The notes under the pieces were generated by a model that was not told the origin of the DNA, searched no databases, and was given only the letters and a program-made list of their open reading frames with translations. From the NCBI RefSeq assembly GCF_028765575.1, contig NZ_JARACO010000024.1:1-42617 (forward strand): 42,617 bases of DNA. Direction: 5' to 3'. Positions within the stretch are counted from its first letter, which is position 1, and each line of letters starts with the position of its first letter. Positions 19,182 through 27,913 of this stretch are shown piece after piece. This DNA is from Aliivibrio sp. S3MY1. Lineage in GTDB: Bacteria > Pseudomonadota > Gammaproteobacteria > Enterobacterales > Vibrionaceae. The position numbers and the translations under genes were made by a program.

Positions 19182-21086
19182 TTATGGTTGACGGAAATTA
19201 ATACCCTGACGTGTTAGGGTTGGTAATCGTCCATTTAACCTTGATAAAAAGTCTGTCCAGTTTCTGTGTTGTTTTTGTGCCCACATGCCTTCAGACATTG
19301 CTAAAAGGCGTGGGAAAATCATGTAGTCCATACGCTCTTGGTTATTGATGATTTCACACCAAAGCGCGCATTGAATGCCAAGAATTCGTTTACGAATAGG
19401 GTCGTTATCAGCAAGTTCTGCTAATGGTTCATAGTTATATGCATCTTCAAGAGGAAGTACATTAGCCCAATCAACTCCCGGTTCTTCAGGAGCATAATCT
19501 TGAGCCATATCTAGATAAGTCGTTTGTCCTGGTTGAAGTACCACATCAAAGCCTTGTTTAGCGCAATTCAGTGCCGCTTCTTCGCTTAACCAAGAGTAAA
19601 TCACTGTGTCTTTACTGACTTTATTACCATGTTGAGCTTCTTCCCATCCAAGCATTCTTTTACCAAGCTGCTTTAATTTAGTTTCTGCATGACGAAGTAG
19701 GTGGCCTTGAAGTTCTACGGGATCGCTATAGCCTTGTTGTTCCATTAGTTCTTGGCATTTTGAGCTGTCTGTCCAAACGCCTTTTGGTACTTCATCTGCG
19801 CCAATATGAATAAAGGGAGCAGGAAATAGCTCAGCAATTTCTTCTAATACAGTATCAATAAAGGTGTAAGTCCCGTCTAATGCAGGTGAAAGAACATTGT
19901 CTGTGTAATGTTGGATACTGCGATAATTTGAGTGGTCGTCAGTATCAACTAATAAATGAGGTAATGCTTTAATAGCAGCGCGGCAGTGCCCAGGAATATC
20001 GATTTCTGGGATCACAGTAATGCCACGAACTTCAGCGTAAGCGATCACTTCTTTAATTTCTTCTTGTGAGTAAAAGCCACCATGAGAGCCAGCAATATGC
20101 GTATATTGAGGCTCTAAAAGATGGTTAGAACCACGCCAAGCACCAACTTGAGTTAACTCTGGGAATGCTTTGATCTCAACACGCCATCCTTCATCATCTG
20201 TTAGATGCCAATGAAAGACATTAAATTTGTATTGTGCTAATTGATTGATTAAACGCTTTACTCGTTCAAGTGGGTGGAAGTGTCGTGCGCAATCTAGCAT
20301 CATGCCACGGTAATGAAAGCGTGGTTGATCTTTAATTTTTACACATGGTACTAGTTGTGTGTCTTCATTAATTAATTGCAGTAATGTAGCGCAAGCATGA
20401 GCAAAACCTTCACTTGAACCTGCATGGAGTGTGATTTTATCTTCCACCACTGAGACTTGATAAGCCCCTCTATCGAGTGTTGGATTAGCAATAAATTGGA
20501 TCTGTCCATTATCACTAAGAGGATGATTTTTTGATGTAATTATCTCTAACTCTTCACTTAACCATGTTGCAGGTCCTTCTGCTAATTGAGTTTGAATTTC
20601 TAGTGAAACGTCATTTAAATTAAATAATCCATCAAGACGCTGCACTGATTCTGGTTTTGGAATTAGCGATAATTCAGCGGGAGCCACTCTTAGTATTTGA
20701 GTTCGTTTAGTATGTGGTGATGCTAATACTATTGGAGAGATTGAAACCTCTAAAAATTGAGGTTTTTCGCTATCGGCAATGAATATCGCGGCATCATCAA
20801 GACCATCAGAAATAAAACGAAAAGGGGCCGTTCCAATGCTGAATTCTACGTAGTAATGGTTGTTTGCTTTTAGTACTTGATTGGCATTTGGAAGTAGCTT
20901 ACAGAAGCTACCAACTTGCTCTAAAGTACCTTGAGTATTACTGTTAGGAGCTATGAAGCGATCAATCGTAAAATGAAACTGCCAATGATGAAGATCCACA
21001 TCGCTTAAATTGTGTAACGTTAAGCCAAAGCGGCTTAGGTTGTCTTTTTCTGACAAAACAACAAGATCTACACGATAATCCATCAT
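19182..21086 (-). CDS. Cytoplasmic beta-N-acetylhexosaminidase (GH20)
   Basis: The 634-residue GH20 enzyme removes terminal GlcNAc (or GalNAc) from imported chitin oligosaccharides. The GH20 catalytic pair is Asp431-Glu432 in HIGADEVPKGVW. The barrel starts around HYRGMMLDCARHFHP, preceded by an N-terminal domain (about 1-140) and a GH20b-type domain (about 140-250). No signal peptide is seen, in keeping with a cytoplasmic role beside chitobiose phosphorylase. The start MMDYR has a GGAAAAGATG-type ribosome context. The next gene upstream (gspK) ends 17 bases before it. Confidence 0.93.
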   Translation of the reverse strand: MMDYRVDLVVLSEKDNLSRFGLTLHNLSDVDLHHWQFHFTIDRFIAPNSNTQGTLEQVGSFCKLLPNANQVLKANNHYYVEFSIGTAPFRFISDGLDDAAIFIADSEKPQFLEVSISPIVLASPHTKRTQILRVAPAELSLIPKPESVQRLDGLFNLNDVSLEIQTQLAEGPATWLSEELEIITSKNHPLSDNGQIQFIANPTLDRGAYQVSVVEDKITLHAGSSEGFAHACATLLQLINEDTQLVPCVKIKDQPRFHYRGMMLDCARHFHPLERVKRLINQLAQYKFNVFHWHLTDDEGWRVEIKAFPELTQVGAWRGSNHLLEPQYTHIAGSHGGFYSQEEIKEVIAYAEVRGITVIPEIDIPGHCRAAIKALPHLLVDTDDHSNYRSIQHYTDNVLSPALDGTYTFIDTVLEEIAELFPAPFIHIGADEVPKGVWTDSSKCQELMEQQGYSDPVELQGHLLRHAETKLKQLGKRMLGWEEAQHGNKVSKDTVIYSWLSEEAALNCAKQGFDVVLQPGQTTYLDMAQDYAPEEPGVDWANVLPLEDAYNYEPLAELADNDPIRKRILGIQCALWCEIINNQERMDYMIFPRLLAMSEGMWAQKQHRNWTDFLSRLNGRLPTLTRQGINFRQP

Positions 21087-21103
21087 CTTTTCCTTATAAA
21101 ATG

Positions 21104-21979
21104 CTAGAACAGGTTATGTTCTGCTTTTCCTGCCATCATGATGCCACCTTCAATCGCATCACATTGTGGTTGTACTAAATACTGGCGAATAGAAGGGGAT
21201 AACCACTCCACAATGCGCTCGCCAATACTTCCCATTAACGCAATTTGTGTTGCGCCTTTCTTATTTAAAGCCGTTAAGAACATTTCAATATCGCTGGCTG
21301 TTTGTTGTAACAGCTCAATAGCAAGATCATCCCCTTTTAACGCAAGAGCGAAAATGGTTGGAGAAAACTGTCCGTAATCACATGGGCGAGCCGTTTTAGA
21401 CCAATCAACGATACTATCGATGTCATGATTAAAGTGCGCTAACACATGCTCGGTTAGAGCAGTAGTAGGTTTTATACCATCAGAAGCCAAAAGCGTATGT
21501 TGAATTAGATGAAGCCCCATAATTGCGCCGCCACCTTGGTCAGATATTGGGAATTCTCGACCGCCAACAACATATTGCTGAGCATCTTGAATGTAGATAC
21601 CACAAGAGCCAGTACCAGCTATCATGATTGCTCCATTTTTTCCTTTATGAGCCCCTAAACATGCGCCGTAAGCATCTGTGTTTAATGTCATTGAGGCAAA
21701 AGGGTGTTTCAATTGCATAAATTTATGCCAAGCTGACTTTTGCTCTGCACCAGCAAGGGCGAGACCAACGTGCATTGTGGCAAAATCATTTTGTGATAAT
21801 TTACTTTGTGCTGCCGCTTGGGTAATCGCTGTAATGATTGAATCCATTGCAACTTCAATGCCTAATAAGATATTTGCACTGCCGCTTTTCGCTTCACCTA
21901 ATAATTCACCTTGTGCATTACGAATACGAGCGCGACAAGAAGTACCACCACCATCAATGCCAACATATAAATAGCTCAT
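21104..21979 (-). CDS. gspK: Glucosamine kinase GspK (BadF/BadG/BcrA ATPase family)
   Basis: The 291-residue sugar kinase starts MSYLYVGIDGGGTSCRARIR and resembles V. cholerae GspK (VC0614) along its full length, including SGSANILLG, NTDAYGACLGAH and MIAGTGSCG. V. cholerae GspK phosphorylates glucosamine to GlcN-6-P. A longer frame to 22057 runs into the preceding gene, so the ATG at 21979, which matches the homologue and leaves two bases after the GH9 stop, is chosen. Placement beside the GH9 glucosaminidase fits a role in handling glucosamine released from partly deacetylated chitin. Activity on GlcNAc cannot be excluded. Confidence 0.92.
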   Translation of the reverse strand: MSYLYVGIDGGGTSCRARIRNAQGELLGEAKSGSANILLGIEVAMDSIITAITQAAAQSKLSQNDFATMHVGLALAGAEQKSAWHKFMQLKHPFASMTLNTDAYGACLGAHKGKNGAIMIAGTGSCGIYIQDAQQYVVGGREFPISDQGGGAIMGLHLIQHTLLASDGIKPTTALTEHVLAHFNHDIDSIVDWSKTARPCDYGQFSPTIFALALKGDDLAIELLQQTASDIEMFLTALNKKGATQIALMGSIGERIVEWLSPSIRQYLVQPQCDAIEGGIMMAGKAEHNLF

Positions 21980-21981
21980 GA

Positions 21982-23700
21982 CTATTCTCCTAGTTTCGCT
22001 TGGTAAGATGATTGAGTCATAATTGCTAATAAATACCATGCGCCGTGAGGGATCCATTGTTCACCCCAACGCCAGTTTTGTAGCATATCTTCACCGTGTG
22101 GTGCAGGATTGAAAGCGATATCTTCTTCATCGTCAAAACCACCAGTAATGCCATTACAAACACCACCTTTAGCATTAAAAAAACCAAGATGAGGAAGATA
22201 ATCGGGGTTGTTATGACCATGACCATCTAACATACACATATCATAAGGATTTAACCCTAATAGCCAGTTCAAATTATTCTGAGCAAAGCTCTCTAACTTC
22301 TGCTTAATATCATTAGAGGTAATATGAGGTAAGACTAAATAGCTCATACTTGCCAAAGAACCTAGGCGAGCATTCTCTCCTTGCCACCAATAACCAGACT
22401 CATTGTCATGAGCGACAAAAAAGGCACTGCGTTTTTCGCCATTAACAGGCTTAACGTATTGCCTTGGGTAACCAAATGGATTGAATGTTTCTGAAGAGAT
22501 AGTTAATTCAAATTCAACAGCTTGGTTGATAATTAATTGAGTGTGAGCTTTACGGCTATTATCCGTTTCTACGTCTAAGTATTGAGATAGTGCAATAACT
22601 GGAAGGCCAGCTTCTGCTGCATGAAAATATGGACGTTCGCCATTATCAGTCGCTGACCAGAAGTGTGAGAAATTATCATCACTTTGTTGACGAGCTGATA
22701 GTTTATCTGCCCAAGTACGTGCTTCAATTAAGAAAGTGTTATCTTGAGTTGTTTTGAAAAGCTCAATAACGGCAAGAAGAGCACAATATTCATCAATAAT
22801 ATTCTCTTCACCATTATTTAAATAACTAAGGTTATGTTCTTTTAAATGCCAATAACCTTTTACTGCTGCTGCGAGATATTCTTCTTGAGTATACTCACCA
22901 TCTATTGCTAAGCGAGATACGGCGGCTAACGCGGCGATAGAAACGCCACCACCTTGGCGAAATCCTGCTTGATAGTCATCAGATTTAAGACCATTTTGGG
23001 TCGCATAAGCACAGATATCACGTTGATTGATATCCTTGCTCCACTTGTCAAATACCGTCATGTAAAAGAAACCTGCCGGATTTTGCATTCTAACTAGGAA
23101 GTCAGCACCAAATAACGCCTCTTCCGTAAGACGGGTGCGAGAAAACGCGGCAAAATCCGATAGGTTTTGTGTTAGTTCTAATCCTTTTAGCATATTCCAA
23201 ACAACCATCGGAATTTGCTGAGGGTTAAGATAATTTGCATAAGACAAATGACTGAGGTATTTACTTACGTCACCAGACGCATCGTACCAACCACCATGAA
23301 CATCGACGGTTTCATTACTGTTTAATACAGGGGCTTTTTTATCGTGCTTATCAAAAATCCCACCACAACGTTGTGATTTAAAGTAGTGCATAACATCAGA
23401 AAATGTATGACTCATTAATAGGTTGCTTTTGATAATAAAAGGGTGAGAAATCGCGCCTTCGATAACTAGAATGAATTCTCCCTGCTCTGAGAATTCATTA
23501 AATGAGATCTCAGCAAAGTAACCTTGATGCCAGTGAGCAACTTGGTTTGATGAAGAAATAGAAAAACGGTGTTTTACCTCTTGTGTTTGAGTACAAACAA
23601 TTTGACCTGATATTGGCTGTGTTAAGGCAGTGGTAGCCAATAATACCGCTGATTTCGGTCCGTTTGTCTCATATCCAATATGGTTAGTTAACAGTTGCAT
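21982..23700 (-). CDS. GH9 family exo-beta-glucosaminidase (cellulase-like fold)
   Basis: The 572-residue protein has an N-terminal Ig-like CelD_N domain (about 1-95) and a GH9 (alpha/alpha)6 barrel. Asp140 and Asp144 in GGWYDASGD correspond to the catalytic-base region, and Glu547 in WGEQWIPHGAW near the C-terminus is the expected catalytic acid. It lacks a signal peptide. GH9 proteins in this operon position have been shown in Vibrio relatives to release glucosamine from chitosan oligosaccharides, although old annotations say endoglucanase. Its neighbour gspK, two bases away, would phosphorylate the product. Confidence 0.87.
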   Translation of the reverse strand: MQLLTNHIGYETNGPKSAVLLATTALTQPISGQIVCTQTQEVKHRFSISSSNQVAHWHQGYFAEISFNEFSEQGEFILVIEGAISHPFIIKSNLLMSHTFSDVMHYFKSQRCGGIFDKHDKKAPVLNSNETVDVHGGWYDASGDVSKYLSHLSYANYLNPQQIPMVVWNMLKGLELTQNLSDFAAFSRTRLTEEALFGADFLVRMQNPAGFFYMTVFDKWSKDINQRDICAYATQNGLKSDDYQAGFRQGGGVSIAALAAVSRLAIDGEYTQEEYLAAAVKGYWHLKEHNLSYLNNGEENIIDEYCALLAVIELFKTTQDNTFLIEARTWADKLSARQQSDDNFSHFWSATDNGERPYFHAAEAGLPVIALSQYLDVETDNSRKAHTQLIINQAVEFELTISSETFNPFGYPRQYVKPVNGEKRSAFFVAHDNESGYWWQGENARLGSLASMSYLVLPHITSNDIKQKLESFAQNNLNWLLGLNPYDMCMLDGHGHNNPDYLPHLGFFNAKGGVCNGITGGFDDEEDIAFNPAPHGEDMLQNWRWGEQWIPHGAWYLLAIMTQSSYQAKLGE

Positions 23701-23748
23701 CTATTTCTCCAAAATACCAATTACTGCTATTCGTTATTACTAATGAAA

Positions 23749-24744
23749 TTAATTTTCGTATAGGTAACAACGAACAAAATGGTTGTCTGACAGTTTTGTT
23801 ACGCCAGGCATACGTTCTTTACATTTTTCTGTTACGTGAGTACAACGGCCAGCAAATGGACAACCAACTGATTCTGGTGTCCAAAGAGGAATTTCACCTT
23901 TGTTACCTTTCAGCTTGGTGTGGATCGATTTGCTTGGATCTGGCACTGCTGATACTAATAGTTGAGTATATGGATGCTGAGGGTCATGAATGATTTCATC
24001 AGTGTCACCCCATTCAACCATGTGACCTACGTACATTACCGCGAGATCTTCTGCGATATAACGAGCGGTTGCGATATCGTGCGTGATGTAAAGTAGAGAC
24101 ATTTCTTTCTCAAACTTCATCTCTTCCATCAGGTTTAGAACACCGGCACGGATAGAAACATCAAGCATAGATGTCGGTTCATCAGCAAGTACTACTTCAG
24201 CACCTACCGCAATATTTCGAGCAAGGTTGACACGTTGACGTTGGCCGCCTGAAAGCTGATGCGGGAACTTAGCCGCTGTTTCTTTTGGTGGGATCAAACC
24301 AACTTGCTCTAGAAGATCATACACACGATCTTCAAGCTCTTTTTGATTGCCAGATGTGACTTTCTTATGAATAAGAAGTGGTCGAGCAATATGGTGAAAG
24401 ATGTTATGGGTAGGGTTTAAAGAGCCGAATGGGTCTTGCCATACCATTTGTACGCCTTCACGATATTTCATGAGATCATTTTTCTTAACGATATCTTGAA
24501 TATCACGGCCTTTGTATTCAATAACGCCGTCTGTTGGTGCGTACATTTTTGCGATCATCTTTGCTGTAGTCGATTTACCAGAACCTGATTCACCTACAAC
24601 AGAAAGACCACGACTTTTGTACATTTTGAATGATACGTCGTTGATTGCTCGCATCATTGGGTTTTTAAGTGCGTTACTGCTTACAGGGAAATCTTTGACT
24701 AGATTTTTGCCTTCAACCAGTAGTTCGCCAAATGCTTTGCTCAT
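23749..24744 (-). CDS. Chitobiose ABC transporter ATP-binding subunit (DppF-like)
   Basis: The 331-residue ATPase has Walker A GESGSGKST (51-59), signature LSGGQRQR, Walker B VVLADEP and the C-terminal oligopeptide-transporter extension with clustered cysteines (CPFAGRCTHVTEKCKERMP) seen in DppF/OppF. It pairs with the DppD-like subunit encoded upstream. V. cholerae VC0616 is the positional equivalent. Although the family is named for peptides, the operon context indicates (GlcNAc)2 or chitin oligosaccharide import. Confidence 0.93.
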   Translation of the reverse strand: MSKAFGELLVEGKNLVKDFPVSSNALKNPMMRAINDVSFKMYKSRGLSVVGESGSGKSTTAKMIAKMYAPTDGVIEYKGRDIQDIVKKNDLMKYREGVQMVWQDPFGSLNPTHNIFHHIARPLLIHKKVTSGNQKELEDRVYDLLEQVGLIPPKETAAKFPHQLSGGQRQRVNLARNIAVGAEVVLADEPTSMLDVSIRAGVLNLMEEMKFEKEMSLLYITHDIATARYIAEDLAVMYVGHMVEWGDTDEIIHDPQHPYTQLLVSAVPDPSKSIHTKLKGNKGEIPLWTPESVGCPFAGRCTHVTEKCKERMPGVTKLSDNHFVRCYLYEN

Positions 24745-24766
24745 AATTTACTCCAGAAAATCCGTT

Positions 24767-25750
24767 TTATGCTTTTGCTTGTGCAATTGTTTCACCGTAA
24801 AGGTGGCAATTTGACAAGTGACCAGGCTCAATCTGACGAAGCTGCGTAGGAATCGTACGACATGCTTCGTGTACACGATCACAACGAGACTGGAAGCGAC
24901 AACCTTGTGGGATCTCTAATAAATTAAGAGGGTTTCCAGGGATACCTGTTAATTTGGTTTTTGGTCCCGTTAGTGGTGGAAATGAACTCCCTAGCCCTTT
25001 TGTATACGGATGGTAAGGAGAGGTTAAGATCTCTTTTGAAGAAGCAACCTCAATTAATTCACCTGAGTACATGATCCCAATGCGATCTGAGAACTCAACC
25101 ATTAGTGATAAATCATGCGTAATGAATAGAATAGAGAAACCAAACTCTTCTTTTAACGCATAAATTTTCTGTAAAATTTCACGTTGAACAACAACATCTA
25201 GTGCCGTTGTTGGTTCATCCATGATGATCATTTTAGGGTTTAGTGCTAATGCAATTGCAATAACCAAACGTTGACGCATACCACCAGAAAATTGGTGAGG
25301 ATAATCACTTAAACGACTCGGGTGAATATCAACAATTTCCAATAAACCTTGCGCGCGAGTAATCGCTTGCTCACGAGTCATTGTGGTATGGCGCATGATC
25401 ACATCACAAAACTGCTCTTCCATCGGAAGTACTGGGTTTAATGCGTTCATGGCACTTTGGAACACCATGGACATTTCACTCCAACGGAAAGCCTGCATTT
25501 TTGGATCGCTATATTTTAAGATGTCTTGACCATCAAATATAACCTCACCACCGGTGATGAATGCTGGCGGCTTATGTAGGCGCATTAAAGAGAATGCAAT
25601 AGTTGATTTACCACAACCCGATTCACCAGCCAGACCAAAGACTTCACCTTTACCGATGTCAAAACTCACATTGTTTACAGCACGCACATCACCTGATTCA
25701 GTAATGTAATCCACACATAGATTGCGGATAGAAATTTGTGGGTCAGTCAT
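24767..25750 (-). CDS. Chitobiose ABC transporter ATP-binding subunit (DppD-like)
   Basis: The 327-residue ATPase has Walker A GESGCGKST (42-50), signature FSGGMRQR, Walker B MIIMDEP, H-loop FITHDLS and a C-terminal cysteine-containing oligo_HPY segment (CRFQSRCDRVHEAC). It partners the DppF-like ATPase, and its stop lies 22 bases before that gene. The start is one base after the permease stop, indicating tight coupling. It powers uptake through the two permeases encoded immediately upstream. Confidence 0.93.
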   Translation of the reverse strand: MTDPQISIRNLCVDYITESGDVRAVNNVSFDIGKGEVFGLAGESGCGKSTIAFSLMRLHKPPAFITGGEVIFDGQDILKYSDPKMQAFRWSEMSMVFQSAMNALNPVLPMEEQFCDVIMRHTTMTREQAITRAQGLLEIVDIHPSRLSDYPHQFSGGMRQRLVIAIALALNPKMIIMDEPTTALDVVVQREILQKIYALKEEFGFSILFITHDLSLMVEFSDRIGIMYSGELIEVASSKEILTSPYHPYTKGLGSSFPPLTGPKTKLTGIPGNPLNLLEIPQGCRFQSRCDRVHEACRTIPTQLRQIEPGHLSNCHLYGETIAQAKA

Positions 25751-25751
25751 A

Positions 25752-26777
25752 TCAATCTTCCCTGTTCCAATTTAATACTGGTTTAGCTAAATCTGGTTTA
25801 CGTTCATTCGTATCTTGAGCGGCTAATTTCTTCCAACGCTTCATTCCTTTGTGAGAACGAAGTTGTGGGTTAGCAATTTCATCCACAGCGAAGTTAAGCA
25901 TTGCAAGGCCGACAGCGAGAAGAGTCAGTGCCATACAAGGAGCTATGAGTTCCCACCATGCGCCAATTAAGATAGATGAAGATGTTTGTACGTTGTACAG
26001 CATGATGCCCCAGCTAATCGTACTTGGGTCACCTAGACCTAAGAATGAAATCGTTGCTTCCATCATGATTGCATACATTACAGAGCCAATGAAACTTGCC
26101 CCTACGATTGAGATAAGGTTTGGCAGAATCTCAACAAAGATAATACGCCATGATGATTCACCTAATACTTCAGCAGCTCTTACAAACTCTTTTTCACGTA
26201 AGGCTAAGGTCTGAGAGCGTATTACACGTGCGCCCCATGCCCAGGACGTACACCCTATTATGAGGGCAATGGTCATAGGGCCAGCTTCACCAATAAAGGC
26301 AGCAAGCACGAACAATAATGGATACTGAGGAATAACCAGCATGATGTTCATTGCAGCCGTTAAGATGTCATCAACCTTGCCACCGAAGTAACCCGCAGAG
26401 ATCCCGATAACCGTTGCTAAAAAACACACCACTAAACCTGCACTAAAGCCAACCGCTAGTGATACACGAGCACCATGAGCAAGTTGAGACCAAACATCAC
26501 GACCCATACGTGTCGTTCCCATTACGTGATCTGCCTTTTTAGACATCAACAATGTACGACGGTCGGTTGCTAAGTTTTCAGAAACCCACCCATCTGGGTT
26601 ATTTTGTGCAGACGTTACAACAAAACTTGGGTATTCATGTGGTTTACCTGTACGTTTATCTGGAGCGTGGTCACTAAGAAATGGAGCGAACACAGCAACA
26701 AAGATAAACATGAATAGGATACCTAAACCAAACAGTGACTTAGGGTTACCAGAAAGAAGTTTAATTAAGCCTTTCAT
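25752..26777 (-). CDS. Chitobiose ABC transporter permease (DppC-like)
   Basis: The 341-residue inner-membrane protein has an N-terminal membrane segment (about 14-34), a soluble loop (about 35-95), then five more segments. The permease EAA loop is at REKEFVRAAEVLGESSWRII. The loop after the first segment is typical of DppC/OppC subunits. Only one base separates it from the next ATPase gene and two from the preceding permease, so the transporter genes are transcribed and probably translated together. Confidence 0.92.
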   Translation of the reverse strand: MKGLIKLLSGNPKSLFGLGILFMFIFVAVFAPFLSDHAPDKRTGKPHEYPSFVVTSAQNNPDGWVSENLATDRRTLLMSKKADHVMGTTRMGRDVWSQLAHGARVSLAVGFSAGLVVCFLATVIGISAGYFGGKVDDILTAAMNIMLVIPQYPLLFVLAAFIGEAGPMTIALIIGCTSWAWGARVIRSQTLALREKEFVRAAEVLGESSWRIIFVEILPNLISIVGASFIGSVMYAIMMEATISFLGLGDPSTISWGIMLYNVQTSSSILIGAWWELIAPCMALTLLAVGLAMLNFAVDEIANPQLRSHKGMKRWKKLAAQDTNERKPDLAKPVLNWNRED

Positions 26778-26779
26778 TA

Positions 26780-27766
26780 TTATTTTCCTCCCTTGCGTAG
26801 GCGAGGGTCTAGAACAACGTATAACATGTCAGCAAGAAGGTTAAAGAACAACATGAACAGAGTCATGATAAGTAGCTGACCTTGAAGAACTTGGTAGTCA
26901 CGAGACGTAATTGCATTAAACAATACAGAACCAAGACCTGGGTAGTTAAAGATAATTTCAACGATAAGTTGACCACCAATAGCCATACCAAGAGACATAG
27001 ATAGAGCGGTAACACTTGGAAGCATTGCGTTACGTGCTGCGTAGTTAAATACAACTCGGTTTTCGCTTAATCCCTTTCCTTTTGCCATGGTGATGTAATC
27101 TTCACCTAAAAGGTTAATCATGTTGTTACGCATGTTGATTAAGAAACCACCAATTTGAACAATTGAAGCACAGATCAATGGAAGAATGGCATGATAAGCG
27201 ACATCTTTTATGAATACCCAGCTAGTCCAGTCTGGAACAACTCCGGGAGTATATGCATACCCAGTAGGGAACCATTTTAATCCGACGGCAAAGGTAAACA
27301 TGGCAAGCATCGCGATAACCACTTGTGGCACCGCTTGAATAACCAGCATCCCTGGAGAGATAAATGTGTCGTATGCACTGCCGCGTTTCCAAGCAGCAAA
27401 AATACCTAAGATTGAACCTAGAGAGAAAGACAGAATAACTGCTGTACCAGCTAGGAAAAGAGACCAACCAAATGCGCCACCTAATAGTGTGTTTACACTT
27501 AGAGGATAGAATTTGATAGAAGTACCTAGTTCCCAAGTTAGAATGTTTTTGATGTAGATAAAGTATTGTTGATAAAGAGGGCCATCAACAAAACCTAGCA
27601 GTTGTTTCATAGCTTCGATACGCTCAGGAGTTACCTGAGTGGTGGCATTCGCAAACATCATGACAACAGGGTCACCTGGCATTGCTCGCGGAATGATAAA
27701 GTTAATCGTTGCAGCAACGACCAACGCAATAAAATAGAACGATAAACGTCTTAGAAAAAATCCCAT
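26780..27766 (-). CDS. Chitobiose ABC transporter permease (DppB-like)
   Basis: The 328-residue inner-membrane permease begins MGFFLRRLSFYFIALVVAATINF, followed by the DppB hallmark FIIPRAMPGDPV. The EAA-type loop lies around DYITMAKGKGLSENRVV, and about six membrane segments are predicted. It forms the translocation path with the DppC-like subunit. It is the first transporter gene after the binding protein, separated by a 147-bp gap that contains a hairpin. Confidence 0.92.
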   Translation of the reverse strand: MGFFLRRLSFYFIALVVAATINFIIPRAMPGDPVVMMFANATTQVTPERIEAMKQLLGFVDGPLYQQYFIYIKNILTWELGTSIKFYPLSVNTLLGGAFGWSLFLAGTAVILSFSLGSILGIFAAWKRGSAYDTFISPGMLVIQAVPQVVIAMLAMFTFAVGLKWFPTGYAYTPGVVPDWTSWVFIKDVAYHAILPLICASIVQIGGFLINMRNNMINLLGEDYITMAKGKGLSENRVVFNYAARNAMLPSVTALSMSLGMAIGGQLIVEIIFNYPGLGSVLFNAITSRDYQVLQGQLLIMTLFMLFFNLLADMLYVVLDPRLRKGGK

Positions 27767-27875
27767 AACTCACACCTTACTCATCCAGATATTATTTGCC
27801 TGACCTGGAAATCAGGACGCAAAATCCCCTGACGACAAGCGCCAATCCTTTAGCTAGTAGGGAAGGGGAGAATAG

Positions 27876-27898
27876 GCGGTGCACAAGATATGCACCGC
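27876..27898 (-). other. Hairpin after the binding-protein gene
   Basis: GCGGTGCA and TGCACCGC form a perfect 8-bp GC-rich stem with a seven-base loop, 15 bases after the stop of the binding protein. There is no T-run on the minus strand. Hairpins at this place often stabilise the upstream mRNA, giving more binding protein than transporter. Confidence 0.55.
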
Positions 27899-27913
27899 AA
27901 AAGTTGTTACATA

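Noticed and set aside
21980-22057. N-terminal extension of gspK
   Set aside because: It reads into the end of the GH9 gene, and the homologue starts at the MSYLYVGIDGGG position.
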